Positions 1 through 9,739 of a DNA stretch of 64,000 nucleotides are shown piece after piece. The stretch's first letter is position 1, and every line of letters starts with the position of its first letter. A program made the translations under genes and the position numbers. This stretch comes from F1-80-MAGs062 sp046345315 (GTDB lineage Bacteria > Planctomycetota > Planctomycetia > Planctomycetales > Planctomycetaceae). Where the stretch lies: the NCBI GenBank assembly GCA_046345315.1, contig JBKDKA010000198.1:62001-126000 (forward strand). The letters are read 5' to 3'. Below the pieces are notes generated by a model. It was given only the letters and a program-made list of their open reading frames with translations, had not been told where the DNA came from and searched no databases.

Positions 1-1033
1 CTGAAATCGAATCCAGATCGAGAGGTTCATCTGCTTCGACAATGCCGGAGCCGGAATCTTCAAACGGATCAACAAAGTCGTCCGACGGTGGCGCTACTGG
101 CGCCGGCTGGATCGGAGCAAACTTATCAACATCTTTTCGGATCGGTACCGGAGGAACACTGGAAACCTGACCCGGCATTCGAGACGGATTCGAACCACCT
201 GAAGTCACGCTGCGTGAACCATTCTGAGCAAGACGACTTCCCTGCTGTGGTACTCCCGGCACCTGCGGAACGTTTCCGGGGCCTGACCCCATATTCCCCG
301 GCCGAGGCTGACCCGACGGGGAATTGACGACGCGGCTCCCTGCAGCAGATGGCTGACCGGGACGTGCGGGCTGACCAGGGCGTACTTGCTGCCCGGGATT
401 TGTTGGAGGTGGTGCTGAATAACTCGAAAGGCCCGGTCCATTGGGCGCACCGGGCTGTGAGCCCGCGTTTTCCGCAGGTTCGTTTCCGGAGTTCCGAAAC
501 GGAGTACCACTTCGAATCTTTCCCATCATTTTCTGAAAGGGGTTCTTTTTCGGGCGTTCCGAGTTTTGCTGGGATGCACCATTCGCAGGACCGGCCACCG
601 AATTCTGTGGACTGCCGTTCTGAGGTCCGCCCGGAGATGGATACGATGTCCTGACCTGATTCTGCTGCCCCGGCCGCGTCTGTCCGGGAGTTGTCTGCCC
701 GGGCCGAGTCTGTCCAGGCCGAGTCTGTGAAACAACTCTTTCCTGGCCGGCTTTCTGCGGCTGACCAGCGGACTGCTGCTTCGGAGGCATCACGACGCGA
801 TGCACGTTTCCATTGGGAAGGTCGGATGCCCGCATTGACGGCATCTCCTGACCGTTTTCAGTGAAGATTTTATTCAATTCAGAAACAACAGTCGTGTTTC
901 CGGAAGTTCCGTTGCTCTGATTTCCGGGGGCTCCTGAACCCTGTGCAGCAGAACTCACCGTCTGCGTTGTGAACGGAATAGAGACAATTGCGGCTGCAGC
1001 AAACGACCGTCGCAGGAAATTCTGACCTGTCAT
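1..1033 (-). CDS. Secreted Pro/Gln/Gly-rich protein, 3'-truncated by the window edge
   Basis: The minus strand is open from an ATG at 1033 to the window edge (344 codons, no stop), so the C-terminus is missing. The N-terminus MTGQNFLRRSFAAAAIVSI looks like an export signal: an RR pair, a hydrophobic run, then an Ala-rich end near residue 30. The rest is low complexity, rich in Pro, Gln, Gly, Asn and Ser, and probably disordered. It includes four tandem copies of a five-residue unit of the type QTRPG, encoded by 15-bp repeats at 668-727, and further RPGQP-like copies later. Near the window edge it becomes acidic (DDFVDPFEDSG). I do not recognise a family. Export to the periplasm or cell surface is inferred from the leader only. 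It is transcribed away from the gene at 1473. Confidence 0.7.
   Translation of the reverse strand, partial: MTGQNFLRRSFAAAAIVSIPFTTQTVSSAAQGSGAPGNQSNGTSGNTTVVSELNKIFTENGQEMPSMRASDLPNGNVHRVVMPPKQQSAGQPQKAGQERVVSQTRPGQTRPGQTTPGQTRPGQQNQVRTSYPSPGGPQNGSPQNSVAGPANGASQQNSERPKKNPFQKMMGKIRSGTPFRNSGNEPAENAGSQPGAPNGPGLSSYSAPPPTNPGQQVRPGQPARPGQPSAAGSRVVNSPSGQPRPGNMGSGPGNVPQVPGVPQQGSRLAQNGSRSVTSGGSNPSRMPGQVSSVPPVPIRKDVDKFAPIQPAPVAPPSDDFVDPFEDSGSGIVEADEPLDLDSIS
668..727 (-). repeat. Four tandem 15-bp units coding QTRPG-type repeats
   Basis: Read on the minus strand, four imperfect 15-base units follow each other in frame, each beginning CAGAC and ending in a GG-containing Pro-Gly codon pair. They encode QTRPG, QTRPG, QTTPG and QTRPG. 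The differences between units are mostly at third codon positions, which suggests selection on the protein repeat rather than a fresh DNA duplication. Confidence 0.75.
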
Positions 1034-1405
1034 GAACGTAGTCCTGTATCCTGGGTGACTATCGGCCGATTCTGCCGATCTCGGGAAATCCCCTGTCATG
1101 CTCTGTTCCCGGCATTCTGAGTTATCGACTCTTCCGAAAACTCAGATCGTGACCATGAGGCCGATTCAGATGCCGTTACGACAGATCCGATGAGCACGAC
1201 CGAGAGAGTCTGAGCAACCGACAATCTCAACCCATCTATCCCAGAATCGGAATCCCGGGAGCACCAAAGCACCTCCACGGCTGCGTCTCGGGACCAGTCT
1301 TCGGTGTGTGAAATCCAATAGACCCAACCGCTTGGTTAACGGCATTGCACGAAACTGGTGCAGAATCTGAAAGAATTGAATTCATCCGTGACTGATGACA
1401 GCGGA

Positions 1406-1434
1406 TTGACAAGCATCAGAGCTCGGCATAGCCT
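1406..1434 (+). promoter_or_regulatory. Candidate sigma-70-type promoter for the gene at 1473
   Basis: TTGACA at 1406-1411 is followed after 17 bases by TAGCCT at 1429-1434. The -35 is consensus and the spacing ideal; the -10 is weak. Transcription would start near 1441, about 30 bases before the ATG at 1473, which has a GAGGGG ribosome-binding site. The rest of the 439-base gap 1034-1472 shows no gene that I can support. Confidence 0.4.
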
Positions 1435-1472
1435 CAGACAACCTGAATCTTGACTTTGCCGAGGGGTTTCCA

Positions 1473-2762
1473 ATGAAAGCTGATTTTTCACGTCGCCACC
1501 TTCTGAAGAAATCAGCCGTTGCTGCCGCAGCCCTGTTCCCTGCCCCAATGATCATTCCTCAACGAGCTTTCGGCTCGAATGACCGAATCTCCGTTGGCTG
1601 CATCGGAGTGCGAAATCAGGGTCTCGGAAATCTCGAACGATTCCTGAAAGCAGGCGCTGATATCACTGCAGTCTGTGATGTCGACAGCGACGTCGCCGCA
1701 GCCGCAACTGCGAGGCTGGCCAAAGAGAATCTTTCAACATCGGTATTCACCGATTATCGAGCACTTCTCGATCGAAAGGATATCGATGCCGTTGTGGTCA
1801 CAACTCCGGATCACTGGCACGCATTGATGACAATTGATGCATGCCAGGCCGGGAAGGACGTTTACTGTGAAAAACCACTTTCCCTCACCATCGCCGAAGG
1901 TCGCCGCATGGTAACGGCAGCAAGGAAGTACTCGCGGATTGTCCAGACCGGCTCGCAGCAGCGATCATCTTCTGAGTTTCGACATGCCTGCATGGTGGCG
2001 AGAAATGGCATGATCGGGTCAATTCGTGAAGTGCTGGTCGGCATTCCGGATCCTAATCATCCCGGACCAACGGGTCCGGATGAACCCGTCCCGGCATCCC
2101 TCAATTATGATCTCTGGCTGGGTCCGGCACCTCTGAGACCGTACAACAGTCGACGAGTCCACTACAACTTTCGATTCTGGTGGGATTACTCCGGCGGGCA
2201 GATTACCAACTTTGGAGCTCATCACCTCGATATCACACAATGGGCTCTCGGAATGGACAACTCCGGGCCGATTTCCGTCGAGGGAACTGCGACGTTTCAT
2301 CCTCAGCGATATCACGAGGTCACAGAGACCTGTCGAATTACCTATGAGTATGCCGGCGGAACTCGCGTTACTCTCGGACAGGGTCAGCCTGACATTCCTG
2401 AAGGCGTCACTCTGATCGGCACCAAGGGGCGAGTTGCCGTCAATCGTGGCAAGCTGTCGTCGGATCCCCCGGAACTTCTTCAGCAACCATTGACTTCTGA
2501 ATCGTTCATCCAGCTGGCCTCAAGCAGTGATCACACGGTCAATTTTCTCAACAGCGTTCGTTCAAGGGAATTGCCGATCTGTGATGTGGAAATTGGTCAT
2601 CGATCGGCCACTGTCTGCCACCTTGGAAACCTGGTGGCGCGACTCGGACGGAAAATCCAATGGGATCCCGTCACGGAGTCTGTCACCGGAGACAAGGAAG
2701 CTCAGGCCATGGTCGACAGAGAATACCGATCCCCGTGGACTCACGCGGGACGAACTTCCTGA
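1473..2762 (+). CDS. Tat-exported Gfo/Idh/MocA family oxidoreductase
   Basis: This 429-residue protein starts with a twin-arginine leader (RRHLLKKSAVAAAALF, cleavage after about residue 34). A Rossmann NAD(P) domain follows (VGCIGVRNQGLGN), with the family motif CEKPL near residue 132. The C-terminal domain carries the GGQITNFGAHHLDITQWALG segment typical of secreted planctomycete members. The family catalyses NAD(P)-dependent oxidation or reduction of sugars and related polyols; the substrate cannot be told from sequence. Exported members are thought to bind cofactor before Tat transport. The ribosome-binding site GAGGGG lies just upstream of the ATG. The stop codon directly abuts the stop codon of the convergent argC with no base between. 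Confidence 0.88.
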   Translation: MKADFSRRHLLKKSAVAAAALFPAPMIIPQRAFGSNDRISVGCIGVRNQGLGNLERFLKAGADITAVCDVDSDVAAAATARLAKENLSTSVFTDYRALLDRKDIDAVVVTTPDHWHALMTIDACQAGKDVYCEKPLSLTIAEGRRMVTAARKYSRIVQTGSQQRSSSEFRHACMVARNGMIGSIREVLVGIPDPNHPGPTGPDEPVPASLNYDLWLGPAPLRPYNSRRVHYNFRFWWDYSGGQITNFGAHHLDITQWALGMDNSGPISVEGTATFHPQRYHEVTETCRITYEYAGGTRVTLGQGQPDIPEGVTLIGTKGRVAVNRGKLSSDPPELLQQPLTSESFIQLASSSDHTVNFLNSVRSRELPICDVEIGHRSATVCHLGNLVARLGRKIQWDPVTESVTGDKEAQAMVDREYRSPWTHAGRTS

Positions 2763-3770
2763 TCAGAATCCGGTCTTCTCACTGAGCCCGAACATCAGAT
2801 TCATGTTGTGGACGGCGACACCGCTGGCGCCCTTGATCAGGTTATCAATCGCAACAAAAATCACCGGCTGGCGTCTGTTCATTCGAACCGTGATGTCACA
2901 GAAATTCGTATGAGAAACATCCTTCGTCGACGGAATATGGTCGACGACCCGAATGAACGGTTCGTTCGCATAGAAGCGACGGAAGGCGGACGACAGGTCA
3001 TCCGGACTGAATTCAGACTTCAGGCGAGGATAAATTGAGCAGAAGATACCGCGATCCATCGGCATGAGATGCGGATTAAAGGCTACCTCAACAGACTGCT
3101 CCGCCACACCGGTGAGTACCTGTTCAATCTCCGGAGTGTGCCTGTGACTGCCGATGCTGTAGGCAGTCACAGATTCGTTGCATTCAGAAAACAGATTGGA
3201 GAGCTTCGGTGTGCGCCCGGCGCCACTGATTCCACTTTTGGCATCAATCACGATGTTCTCCGGGTGAATCATCCCGGCCTGAAGCAGCGGCGCCAGTCCG
3301 AGAATGGAAGCGCTGGTGTAACACCCCGGATTCGCAATCAGTTTTGCCGAAATGATCTCTCGACGGTAAAGCTCCGGAAGACCATAAACGGCCGTTGCAA
3401 GTCGAGTCGGATCGGTATGAACATGGCCATACCATTTTTCGTAGACCCCGGGATCATTCAGTCGGTAATCGGCGCTCAGATCGACCACACGACAACCCGC
3501 ATCCAGAAGATCAGGAACTGCTTCCATACTTGCTGTGTGAGGCAGGGCACAGAACGCAACATCGCATCGCCCGCCCACCTGTTCTGCCGACAGGTTCTCG
3601 CAGCGAACGTCAATCAGACCAGTCAGCGACGGATGAATTGCAGAAATTGGTGGATTTCCATCCTGCCGTGTCGTCAGAGCTGTCACGCGAACTTCCGGAT
3701 GTCGAATCAGTATTCTGAGAAGCTCGAGCGCTGTGTATCCGGTTGCTCCGAGTATTGCTGCACGAATCAT
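2763..3770 (-). CDS. argC: N-acetyl-gamma-glutamyl-phosphate reductase
   Basis: ArgC reduces N-acetyl-glutamyl phosphate to the semialdehyde with NADPH, the third step of arginine (ornithine) synthesis, in the cytoplasm. The 335-residue protein is the usual length for the short bacterial form. It has the N-terminal nucleotide-binding ILGATGYTALELLRIL, and the catalytic cysteine is C150 in LIANPGCYTSASILGL. A conserved HRHTPEIEQ segment follows. No other arg gene is adjacent, so arginine genes are probably scattered, as is common in this phylum. Its stop abuts the stop of the convergent gene ending at 2762, leaving no room for a terminator between them. Confidence 0.95.
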   Translation of the reverse strand: MIRAAILGATGYTALELLRILIRHPEVRVTALTTRQDGNPPISAIHPSLTGLIDVRCENLSAEQVGGRCDVAFCALPHTASMEAVPDLLDAGCRVVDLSADYRLNDPGVYEKWYGHVHTDPTRLATAVYGLPELYRREIISAKLIANPGCYTSASILGLAPLLQAGMIHPENIVIDAKSGISGAGRTPKLSNLFSECNESVTAYSIGSHRHTPEIEQVLTGVAEQSVEVAFNPHLMPMDRGIFCSIYPRLKSEFSPDDLSSAFRRFYANEPFIRVVDHIPSTKDVSHTNFCDITVRMNRRQPVIFVAIDNLIKGASGVAVHNMNLMFGLSEKTGF

Positions 3771-4204
3771 TTTGATTCTGTCGTTTCCTGAATTCTGTTA
3801 ACCGAGCGGCACAATGACGTGAGGGAATCTGCCGGACGTATCCTATCGGCACGCCTTCCACAGTCCAGAGAATCATCAACTCCATTCAGGGAAGCTGGAA
3901 ACCGACTTTTGCATACCCGTCCTTCAGAAAAAACGCGGCGAGGACGCTTCAAAACATCCACAAGTGCTGTCAGACTATGGAGGTGAGTGGTGCGCGCCGC
4001 AGAGAATTGTTTCTGATTTTTCCTGACAGAATTCGTTGAGAACGGCGTATCTCTCGTCAGAAAACATCAGTCGCTTCGGGATGTCCATCGCCTGCGTAGA
4101 AATCCGTACGCCAAAGGCCGAGACGATTCCCCACTGTGACTCCGACAGATCGCAATCCTTGTTATTTTTGAATCCGACTGAAGCTCGGAATCAGGTTTAC
4201 AGAG
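3771..4204. other. 434-base intergenic region between divergent argC and the cupin gene
   Basis: The start codons of argC (3770, minus) and the cupin gene (4205, plus) face away from each other, so this gap should hold both promoters. I see no convincing -35/-10 pair, RNA gene, repeat or conserved short ORF. Reading frames here are short and have no recognisable protein features. Confidence 0.6.
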
Positions 4205-5431
4205 ATGTCCGGCAAACAGATTGTCAAACTGGCCTCCGATGCACTCACTGACGGCAACGGGATTCTTCGGCTCGCACCGAACTGGGTGCCGCGTTCCTTC
4301 CTGCAGCCCGGACGCCGGCTGAAACTGCACCCGGATGATTATTACGCGATGGGGATGGACCGAGGCGGGATTGATGAACGCTGGTTCGGCTCCACAACGG
4401 AAGCAGCGAACGAAAACCGAAATTATGACGAGGGCTTGTCATACTGCGTTCATGGGGGGCAGCGGTTCCTGCTGCGTGATGTTGTCGCAGAACTGAAAAA
4501 CGAAGTGATCGGCGACCACATCTGGAAGACCTACGGAAAGTGGCCTGTCTATTCGAAGTTCTTCGATAACATGGGACCAATTCCGCATCACATGCACCAG
4601 AACGCCGAACAGGCCGCAAAGGTCGGGCAGGAAGGAAAACCAGAGAGCTATTATTTTCCTCCGCAGATGAACCAGATCGGAAATGATTTTCCGTATACGT
4701 TCATGGGGCTGGAACCAGGCACAACGAAACAGGATGTCATTGACTGCCTCGATCGATGGAACAAGGGCGACAACGGATTGCTCGACCTTTCCAAAGCCTA
4801 CCGACTCAAACCGGGAACCGGCTGGCTGATTCCGCCCTGCGTTCTGCATGCACCAGGATCGCTTGTCACGTATGAACCACAGTGGGGAAGCGATATCTTT
4901 GCGATGTATCAGAACCTTGTTGAAGGGCGAACTGTCCCGAGAGAACTTCTGGCGAAGAATTTTCCGCCAGAGTTCCAGAACGACAACAAATATCTGGTCG
5001 ATGCCCTCGACTGGGAGAAGAACGTCGACCCGAACTTCAAAGACAACAATTACATCGAACCGATTGTCAGCGAACAGGGGTTGGGCTGGGTTGACCGCTG
5101 GATCGTCTATGGAAAAGTGAATGGCCAGCAGCTCTTCACAGCCAAAGAACTGACTCTGCAGCCGGGTGCAAAATGCCGCATCAAGGATAGTGGCGCATAC
5201 GGTCTTGTCACGGTTCAGGGCTATGGCCGAATCGGCAAACTGACACTTCAGTCCCCCAGCATGATCCGGTTCGGTGAAATGACTGAGGACGAGGTATTCG
5301 TGACTGCCAGGGCAGCAGCCGAAGCTATTGAGTTCGAGAACACGGGCACTGAGCCGCTCGTCAGTCTGCGATACTTTGGCCCGGATGCACAGCCAGAGGC
5401 CCCGAATGTTGGCGACCACAAACGTAGATAA
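4205..5431 (+). CDS. Mannose-6-phosphate-isomerase-like cupin protein
   Basis: This 408-residue protein has the metal-site pattern of class I phosphomannose isomerases on a cupin scaffold. PIPHHMHQ supplies histidines at about 128-131, KPESYYF supplies Glu147, and the second-strand motif ends in PCVLHAPGS (His215). The C-terminal part, about 300-400, reads as a second beta-rich cupin-like domain. Phosphomannose isomerases interconvert mannose-6-P and fructose-6-P. This protein is divergent, so a related sugar or sugar-phosphate isomerase is as likely. It is the first gene of a same-strand run with a TIM-barrel isomerase/epimerase (5562) and a Gfo/Idh dehydrogenase (6774), which supports a sugar-catabolic role. 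I assign no gene symbol. Confidence 0.75.
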   Translation: MSGKQIVKLASDALTDGNGILRLAPNWVPRSFLQPGRRLKLHPDDYYAMGMDRGGIDERWFGSTTEAANENRNYDEGLSYCVHGGQRFLLRDVVAELKNEVIGDHIWKTYGKWPVYSKFFDNMGPIPHHMHQNAEQAAKVGQEGKPESYYFPPQMNQIGNDFPYTFMGLEPGTTKQDVIDCLDRWNKGDNGLLDLSKAYRLKPGTGWLIPPCVLHAPGSLVTYEPQWGSDIFAMYQNLVEGRTVPRELLAKNFPPEFQNDNKYLVDALDWEKNVDPNFKDNNYIEPIVSEQGLGWVDRWIVYGKVNGQQLFTAKELTLQPGAKCRIKDSGAYGLVTVQGYGRIGKLTLQSPSMIRFGEMTEDEVFVTARAAAEAIEFENTGTEPLVSLRYFGPDAQPEAPNVGDHKRR

Positions 5432-5561
5432 CTCTCATGTAACGCGTTGACACATCGTTTCTCAGGGTCCGTCCGAGTCCGGACCGCACAGCTTCGAAAA
5501 GCGTTGAATCATTTCCCTTTGCCCTCTTCATGGATCTATGGATACAGAAAGGTCCGCCCCA

Positions 5562-6593
<1,032 letters not shown>

Positions 6594-6599
6594 ATCGCA

Positions 6600-6684
6600 T
6601 TTCAAAACCGGTACAGGCAACCTTGCCGCTGCTGAATTTGCCGGGAACAATCGCGTTCATCGGGAGCCAGTCCCGGTTTTGAAA
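6600..6684. repeat. Dispersed palindromic repeat, copy A
   Basis: A perfect 12-base inverted repeat, TTTCAAAACCGG (6600-6611) and its complement (6673-6684), encloses about 61 bases. The right arm contains GGGAGCCAGTCCCGGTTTTG, shared with copy C (31684-31776) over 22 bases. The left arm carries a diverged form of the family's ACAGGCA word. It lies between two same-strand genes, so it would be transcribed and could fold into a long hairpin. Confidence 0.8.
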
Positions 6685-6773
6685 CCACCTGTAATCAGGC
6701 CGCCCCGGCCATTATCGTTCGCAGAAGATCTTCCGCAGAAACACAACTCTATCTGACAAAGGAACAGGGATTC

Positions 6774-7910
6774 ATGAAACCATTGAATATCGGACTGATT
6801 GGTTATGGGTTCATGGGGCGTACTCATACCAATGGGTACAAACGTGTGAACGATTTTTTTCCTGAACTGAAACACCGCCCGGTTCTGAAAGCGATCTGCG
6901 GCCGGAGTGAAGATCAGGTTCGAAAATTCGCAGACCAGTGGCAGTTTGAATCAACCGAAACGGACTGGCGCAAACTGATCGCTCGGAAGGATATTGATGC
7001 AATCGATATCTGCACGCCGAACAATTCTCATGCAGAGATTGCCATTGCTGCGGCAGAAGCAGGCAAGATGGTGCTTTGTGAGAAACCACTGGCGATGAAT
7101 CCTGTCGAAGGCCTGAAGATGGTGGAAGCCATAGAAAAGGCGAAAGTGGCCAACACAGTCTGGTACAATTACCGCCGTGTTCCTGCCGTGTCTCTGGCCA
7201 AAAAGCTGATCGATGAAGGACGTCTCGGCAGAATCTTTCACTATCGAGCAAACTTCCTTCAGGACTGGACGATCAATGCGGATCTACCGCAGGGAGGCGC
7301 CGCACTGTGGAGACTGGATGCTGCAGCGGCCGGTTCCGGCGTCACCGGAGACCTCCTGGCACATTGTATCGACACCGCGATCTGGCTGAACGGCTCCATT
7401 TCCTCCGTGACAGCGATGACCGAAACCTTCATCAAGGAGAGAAAACACAATCTCACGGGGAAGGTGGAAAAAGTCGGCATCGACGATGCCTGTGCGTTTC
7501 TCTGTCGGTTCAGCAACGGATCGCTCGGGCTGTTCGAATCCACGAGATATGCTCGTGGCCATAAAGCGCTCTATACCTTTGAAATCAATGGAGAGAAAGC
7601 ATCAATCAAGTGGGATCTCCATGACCTTCATCGACTTGAATATTTCGACCACAACGACAACTCTCTGATCCGCGGATGGCATCAGGTTCACGTCACTGAC
7701 GGTGACATGCCCTACATGGGTCACTGGTGGGTTCCCGGCCTGCAGATTGGTTACGAGCACACTTTTGTGCATCAGGTTGCCGATTTCCTGGCCTCACTCG
7801 AATCCGGAACAGCGTGCGGACCGACATTCCGGGATGCTCTCGAAACCCAGCAGGTCTGTGAAGCTGTACTGGTCAGCGCGAAAAGCGGACTGTGGAAAGA
7901 AATTCGGTAG
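6774..7910 (+). CDS. Cytoplasmic Gfo/Idh/MocA family oxidoreductase
   Basis: This is a 378-residue NAD(P)-dependent sugar or polyol dehydrogenase. The Rossmann fold starts at residue 4 (NIGLIGYGFMGRTHTNGY), with no export signal. The family motif CEKPLAMNP is near residue 100. The C-terminal domain has GVTGDLLAHCIDTAIWLNG with the usual Asp and His. The same-strand arrangement with the TIM-barrel protein and the cupin isomerase suggests that the three process one sugar, with this enzyme as the redox step. A GGAAC/AGGG-containing Shine-Dalgarno region precedes the ATG. A strong hairpin lies about 50 bases after the stop. Confidence 0.88.
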   Translation: MKPLNIGLIGYGFMGRTHTNGYKRVNDFFPELKHRPVLKAICGRSEDQVRKFADQWQFESTETDWRKLIARKDIDAIDICTPNNSHAEIAIAAAEAGKMVLCEKPLAMNPVEGLKMVEAIEKAKVANTVWYNYRRVPAVSLAKKLIDEGRLGRIFHYRANFLQDWTINADLPQGGAALWRLDAAAAGSGVTGDLLAHCIDTAIWLNGSISSVTAMTETFIKERKHNLTGKVEKVGIDDACAFLCRFSNGSLGLFESTRYARGHKALYTFEINGEKASIKWDLHDLHRLEYFDHNDNSLIRGWHQVHVTDGDMPYMGHWWVPGLQIGYEHTFVHQVADFLASLESGTACGPTFRDALETQQVCEAVLVSAKSGLWKEIR

Positions 7911-7930
7911 CCCCTGAGCATTTCGAAGGC

Positions 7931-7936
7931 TATAAT
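7931..7936 (+). promoter_or_regulatory. Consensus -10 box upstream of greA
   Basis: TATAAT at 7931-7936 is a perfect -10 hexamer, but the position 17 bases upstream (TAGCCC) is a poor -35. If used, the transcript would begin near 7943 and include the hairpin at 7962-7990 in the greA leader. Confidence 0.35.
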
Positions 7937-7961
7937 CGGGACTGCAAATCAACGACTGCTC

Positions 7962-7990
7962 GGCGGTTGAAAGAATCTCTTTCAGCCGCC
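7962..7990 (+). terminator. 13-bp hairpin between the Gfo/Idh gene and greA
   Basis: GGCGGTTGAAAGA is followed after three bases by TCTTTCAGCCGCC, a 13-bp stem with one G-U pair. No T-run follows, so it is not a canonical intrinsic terminator. It could be a 3'-end stabiliser for the upstream operon or a greA leader structure. Confidence 0.45.
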
Positions 7991-8063
7991 GTTGCCATTT
8001 GTCGATTTCGAATGAACTGAATTTGATCCCATCAGACGAATAACGAGTGTCGAGGTTCACGTC

Positions 8064-8540
8064 ATGGAACGCCAGCCGATTTCCCGTGAAGGTCACGAAA
8101 AACTCCGCGAAGAAATTCGCGTCCTGGAGGAAATCGAGATGCCGGCCGTCACGGAGCGTATCAAGACCGCGCGGGAAGAAGGCGATCTGAAAGAGAATGC
8201 CGAGTACCACGACGCGCGAGAAAAGCAGGGATATCTGCAGGCAAAGATCAACCAGCTGAAATCCAAACTGTCGTCATGTTATATCGTCGAAAAGAGTGAT
8301 CTCCCGAAGGATGTCGTCGTTTTTGGCGCTCGAGTCACCGTGAAGGATCTCCGAGATGATATGGAAGAAGCCTACGAGCTCGTGGGGCCCGGGGAAGAGG
8401 ATTACGACGGCGACGTGATGAAGATTCTGACATCAAGTCCGATCGGTCAGGCGATGATCGGAAAGAAAGTCGGTGACCGAGTCGAGGTCGATATTCCCGC
8501 CGGAAAGCTGCGGCTCGAGATTATCAGGATCGACACTTAG
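8064..8540 (+). CDS. greA: Transcription elongation factor GreA
   Basis: GreA rescues backtracked RNA polymerase by stimulating cleavage of the transcript 3' end. The 158-residue length is typical. The N-terminal coiled coil carries the acidic tip EEGDLKENAEYHDAREKQ, whose Asp and Glu coordinate the catalytic metal. The C-terminal FKBP-like domain ends with SSPIGQAMIGKKVGDRVEV, the family signature. It stands as a single gene on the plus strand with its own possible -10 box upstream, and converges on lgt. Confidence 0.96.
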   Translation: MERQPISREGHEKLREEIRVLEEIEMPAVTERIKTAREEGDLKENAEYHDAREKQGYLQAKINQLKSKLSSCYIVEKSDLPKDVVVFGARVTVKDLRDDMEEAYELVGPGEEDYDGDVMKILTSSPIGQAMIGKKVGDRVEVDIPAGKLRLEIIRIDT

Positions 8541-8546
8541 AGCGCT

Positions 8547-8637
8547 TAGCAAGACCGGGAATGGCCCCGCCGAGAATCTGAAATCATTGAGACAGGTAAC
8601 CGCCAGAAGTGCCTGTCCCGGTTTTGTCAGAGCCTCC
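8547..8637. repeat. Dispersed palindromic repeat, copy B (degenerate)
   Basis: The bases at 8609-8637, read on the minus strand, are identical over 29 bases to the left arm of copy C at 31684-31712, including GACAAAACCGGGACAGGCAC. A degenerate partner arm (GCAAGACCGGGAAT) begins near 8549. The well-conserved arm overlaps the 3' end of lgt and supplies its final codons and stop. It sits between convergent greA and lgt, where a hairpin could serve as a bidirectional terminator. Confidence 0.75.
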
Positions 8638-9697
8638 TGGGATTCGGCCCAGTCAGCTTTCCGCGTTTCGCAAACCAAAGCATCGCCGGAATCCCGGTCA
8701 GCAGCAGCGCAACGCTGACCCATTGCCCAAGCGGCAGAGTAATCCCCAGCAGCTGAAGCCCAGTGGTGTCATCGCGGAAGGTTTCGAGAACAAATCGATT
8801 GACCGGATAGAGGATCCAGGCCAGCCCGAGAACAGCGCCGTCGAAGGACCGACGTCTGAAGTAGAACGAAAGCACTCCGGCAAGCAGGAACGCAGCGGCT
8901 GAACTGTAAAGCTGCGTCGGATGAAGCGGGATCGTCTTGAGTCCTTCCACTCCCGATGGAATTCGCCTTGAGAGGACCGACCAGGTCAGACTGTCCTGAG
9001 GAAACCGGACAGCCCACGGAAGATCGCAGCTGCGACCGAAACAACAGCCATACAAAAAACAGCCGATTCTTCCGAATCCCTCGCCAAGAAACAATGACGG
9101 TGCAAGGACGTCACACATCGGAAGCGGACTGATTCCACGACGCCAGCAGAACACCAGCAGGCCGATGATTCCCCCGGCGACGCAGCCATAGAATACGATT
9201 CCTCCGTCCCAGAGCGCGACAGCGGCAACAAGCTTGTCTGCGAACCCCTGTTTCGTTGCCAGCAGCCCCCTGCCCTCCGCCAGAAGGAAGTTCACCCTCG
9301 CCCCGATCAGTCCGGGAATCAGGATCCAGAGCATCAGATCCCAGATCACATCAGGGGGCTGACCGATCTGTCGAATCCGGGACGAAGCAAGTGCCGTAGC
9401 GCTGGTGAATCCCACAAACAGCATGAAGCCATAACCGAACACCGGAATCCCGGTGGAGACAACAGGAAGCCGAAGTATCCTGATCGCCAGGATGGCAGCA
9501 GGAAACATCATCCAGAATCCGGCAGCAGAAAACGCCTGCCGAACATCGTGACTGACCAGCCATGCTCTGAGGCCTGCGGCACACATCGTCAGAACAAACA
9601 GAATCAGGAGCCATCCTGCTCCGATATGAAACTCGTTGGCGACAGACTGCCACTGCCAGAAATCCTCAAAGACAAATCGAAGCAGTACCGTTCGCAT
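8627..9697 (-). CDS. lgt: Prolipoprotein diacylglyceryl transferase
   Basis: Lgt transfers diacylglycerol from phosphatidylglycerol to the lipobox cysteine of prolipoproteins at the inner membrane. The 356-residue protein has about seven membrane segments. It carries the family signature GEGFGRIGCFLYGCCFGR with the catalytic-region Arg, and the HPTQLYSS motif near residue 256. It is longer than the usual 260-300 residues because of an N-terminal region of about 60 residues with an extra hydrophobic segment. The last residues and the TGA stop fall inside repeat copy B, so the repeat may have replaced the original tail. panC ends 42 bases upstream on the same strand. Confidence 0.93.
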   Translation of the reverse strand: MRTVLLRFVFEDFWQWQSVANEFHIGAGWLLILFVLTMCAAGLRAWLVSHDVRQAFSAAGFWMMFPAAILAIRILRLPVVSTGIPVFGYGFMLFVGFTSATALASSRIRQIGQPPDVIWDLMLWILIPGLIGARVNFLLAEGRGLLATKQGFADKLVAAVALWDGGIVFYGCVAGGIIGLLVFCWRRGISPLPMCDVLAPSLFLGEGFGRIGCFLYGCCFGRSCDLPWAVRFPQDSLTWSVLSRRIPSGVEGLKTIPLHPTQLYSSAAAFLLAGVLSFYFRRRSFDGAVLGLAWILYPVNRFVLETFRDDTTGLQLLGITLPLGQWVSVALLLTGIPAMLWFAKRGKLTGPNPRRL

Positions 9698-9739
9698 TCG
9701 CGTTACCTGTCGTCAACATGCGGGGAGTCAGTGCCGATA

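Noticed and set aside
185..200. tRNA T-arm-like GGTTCGAATCC on the minus strand
   Set aside because: It lies inside the Pro/Gln-rich coding frame, and no acceptor, D or anticodon stem can be formed around it.
4439..5419. A 326-codon open frame on the minus strand
   Set aside because: It is antisense to the cupin/phosphomannose-isomerase-like gene, whose metal-site motifs are on the plus strand.
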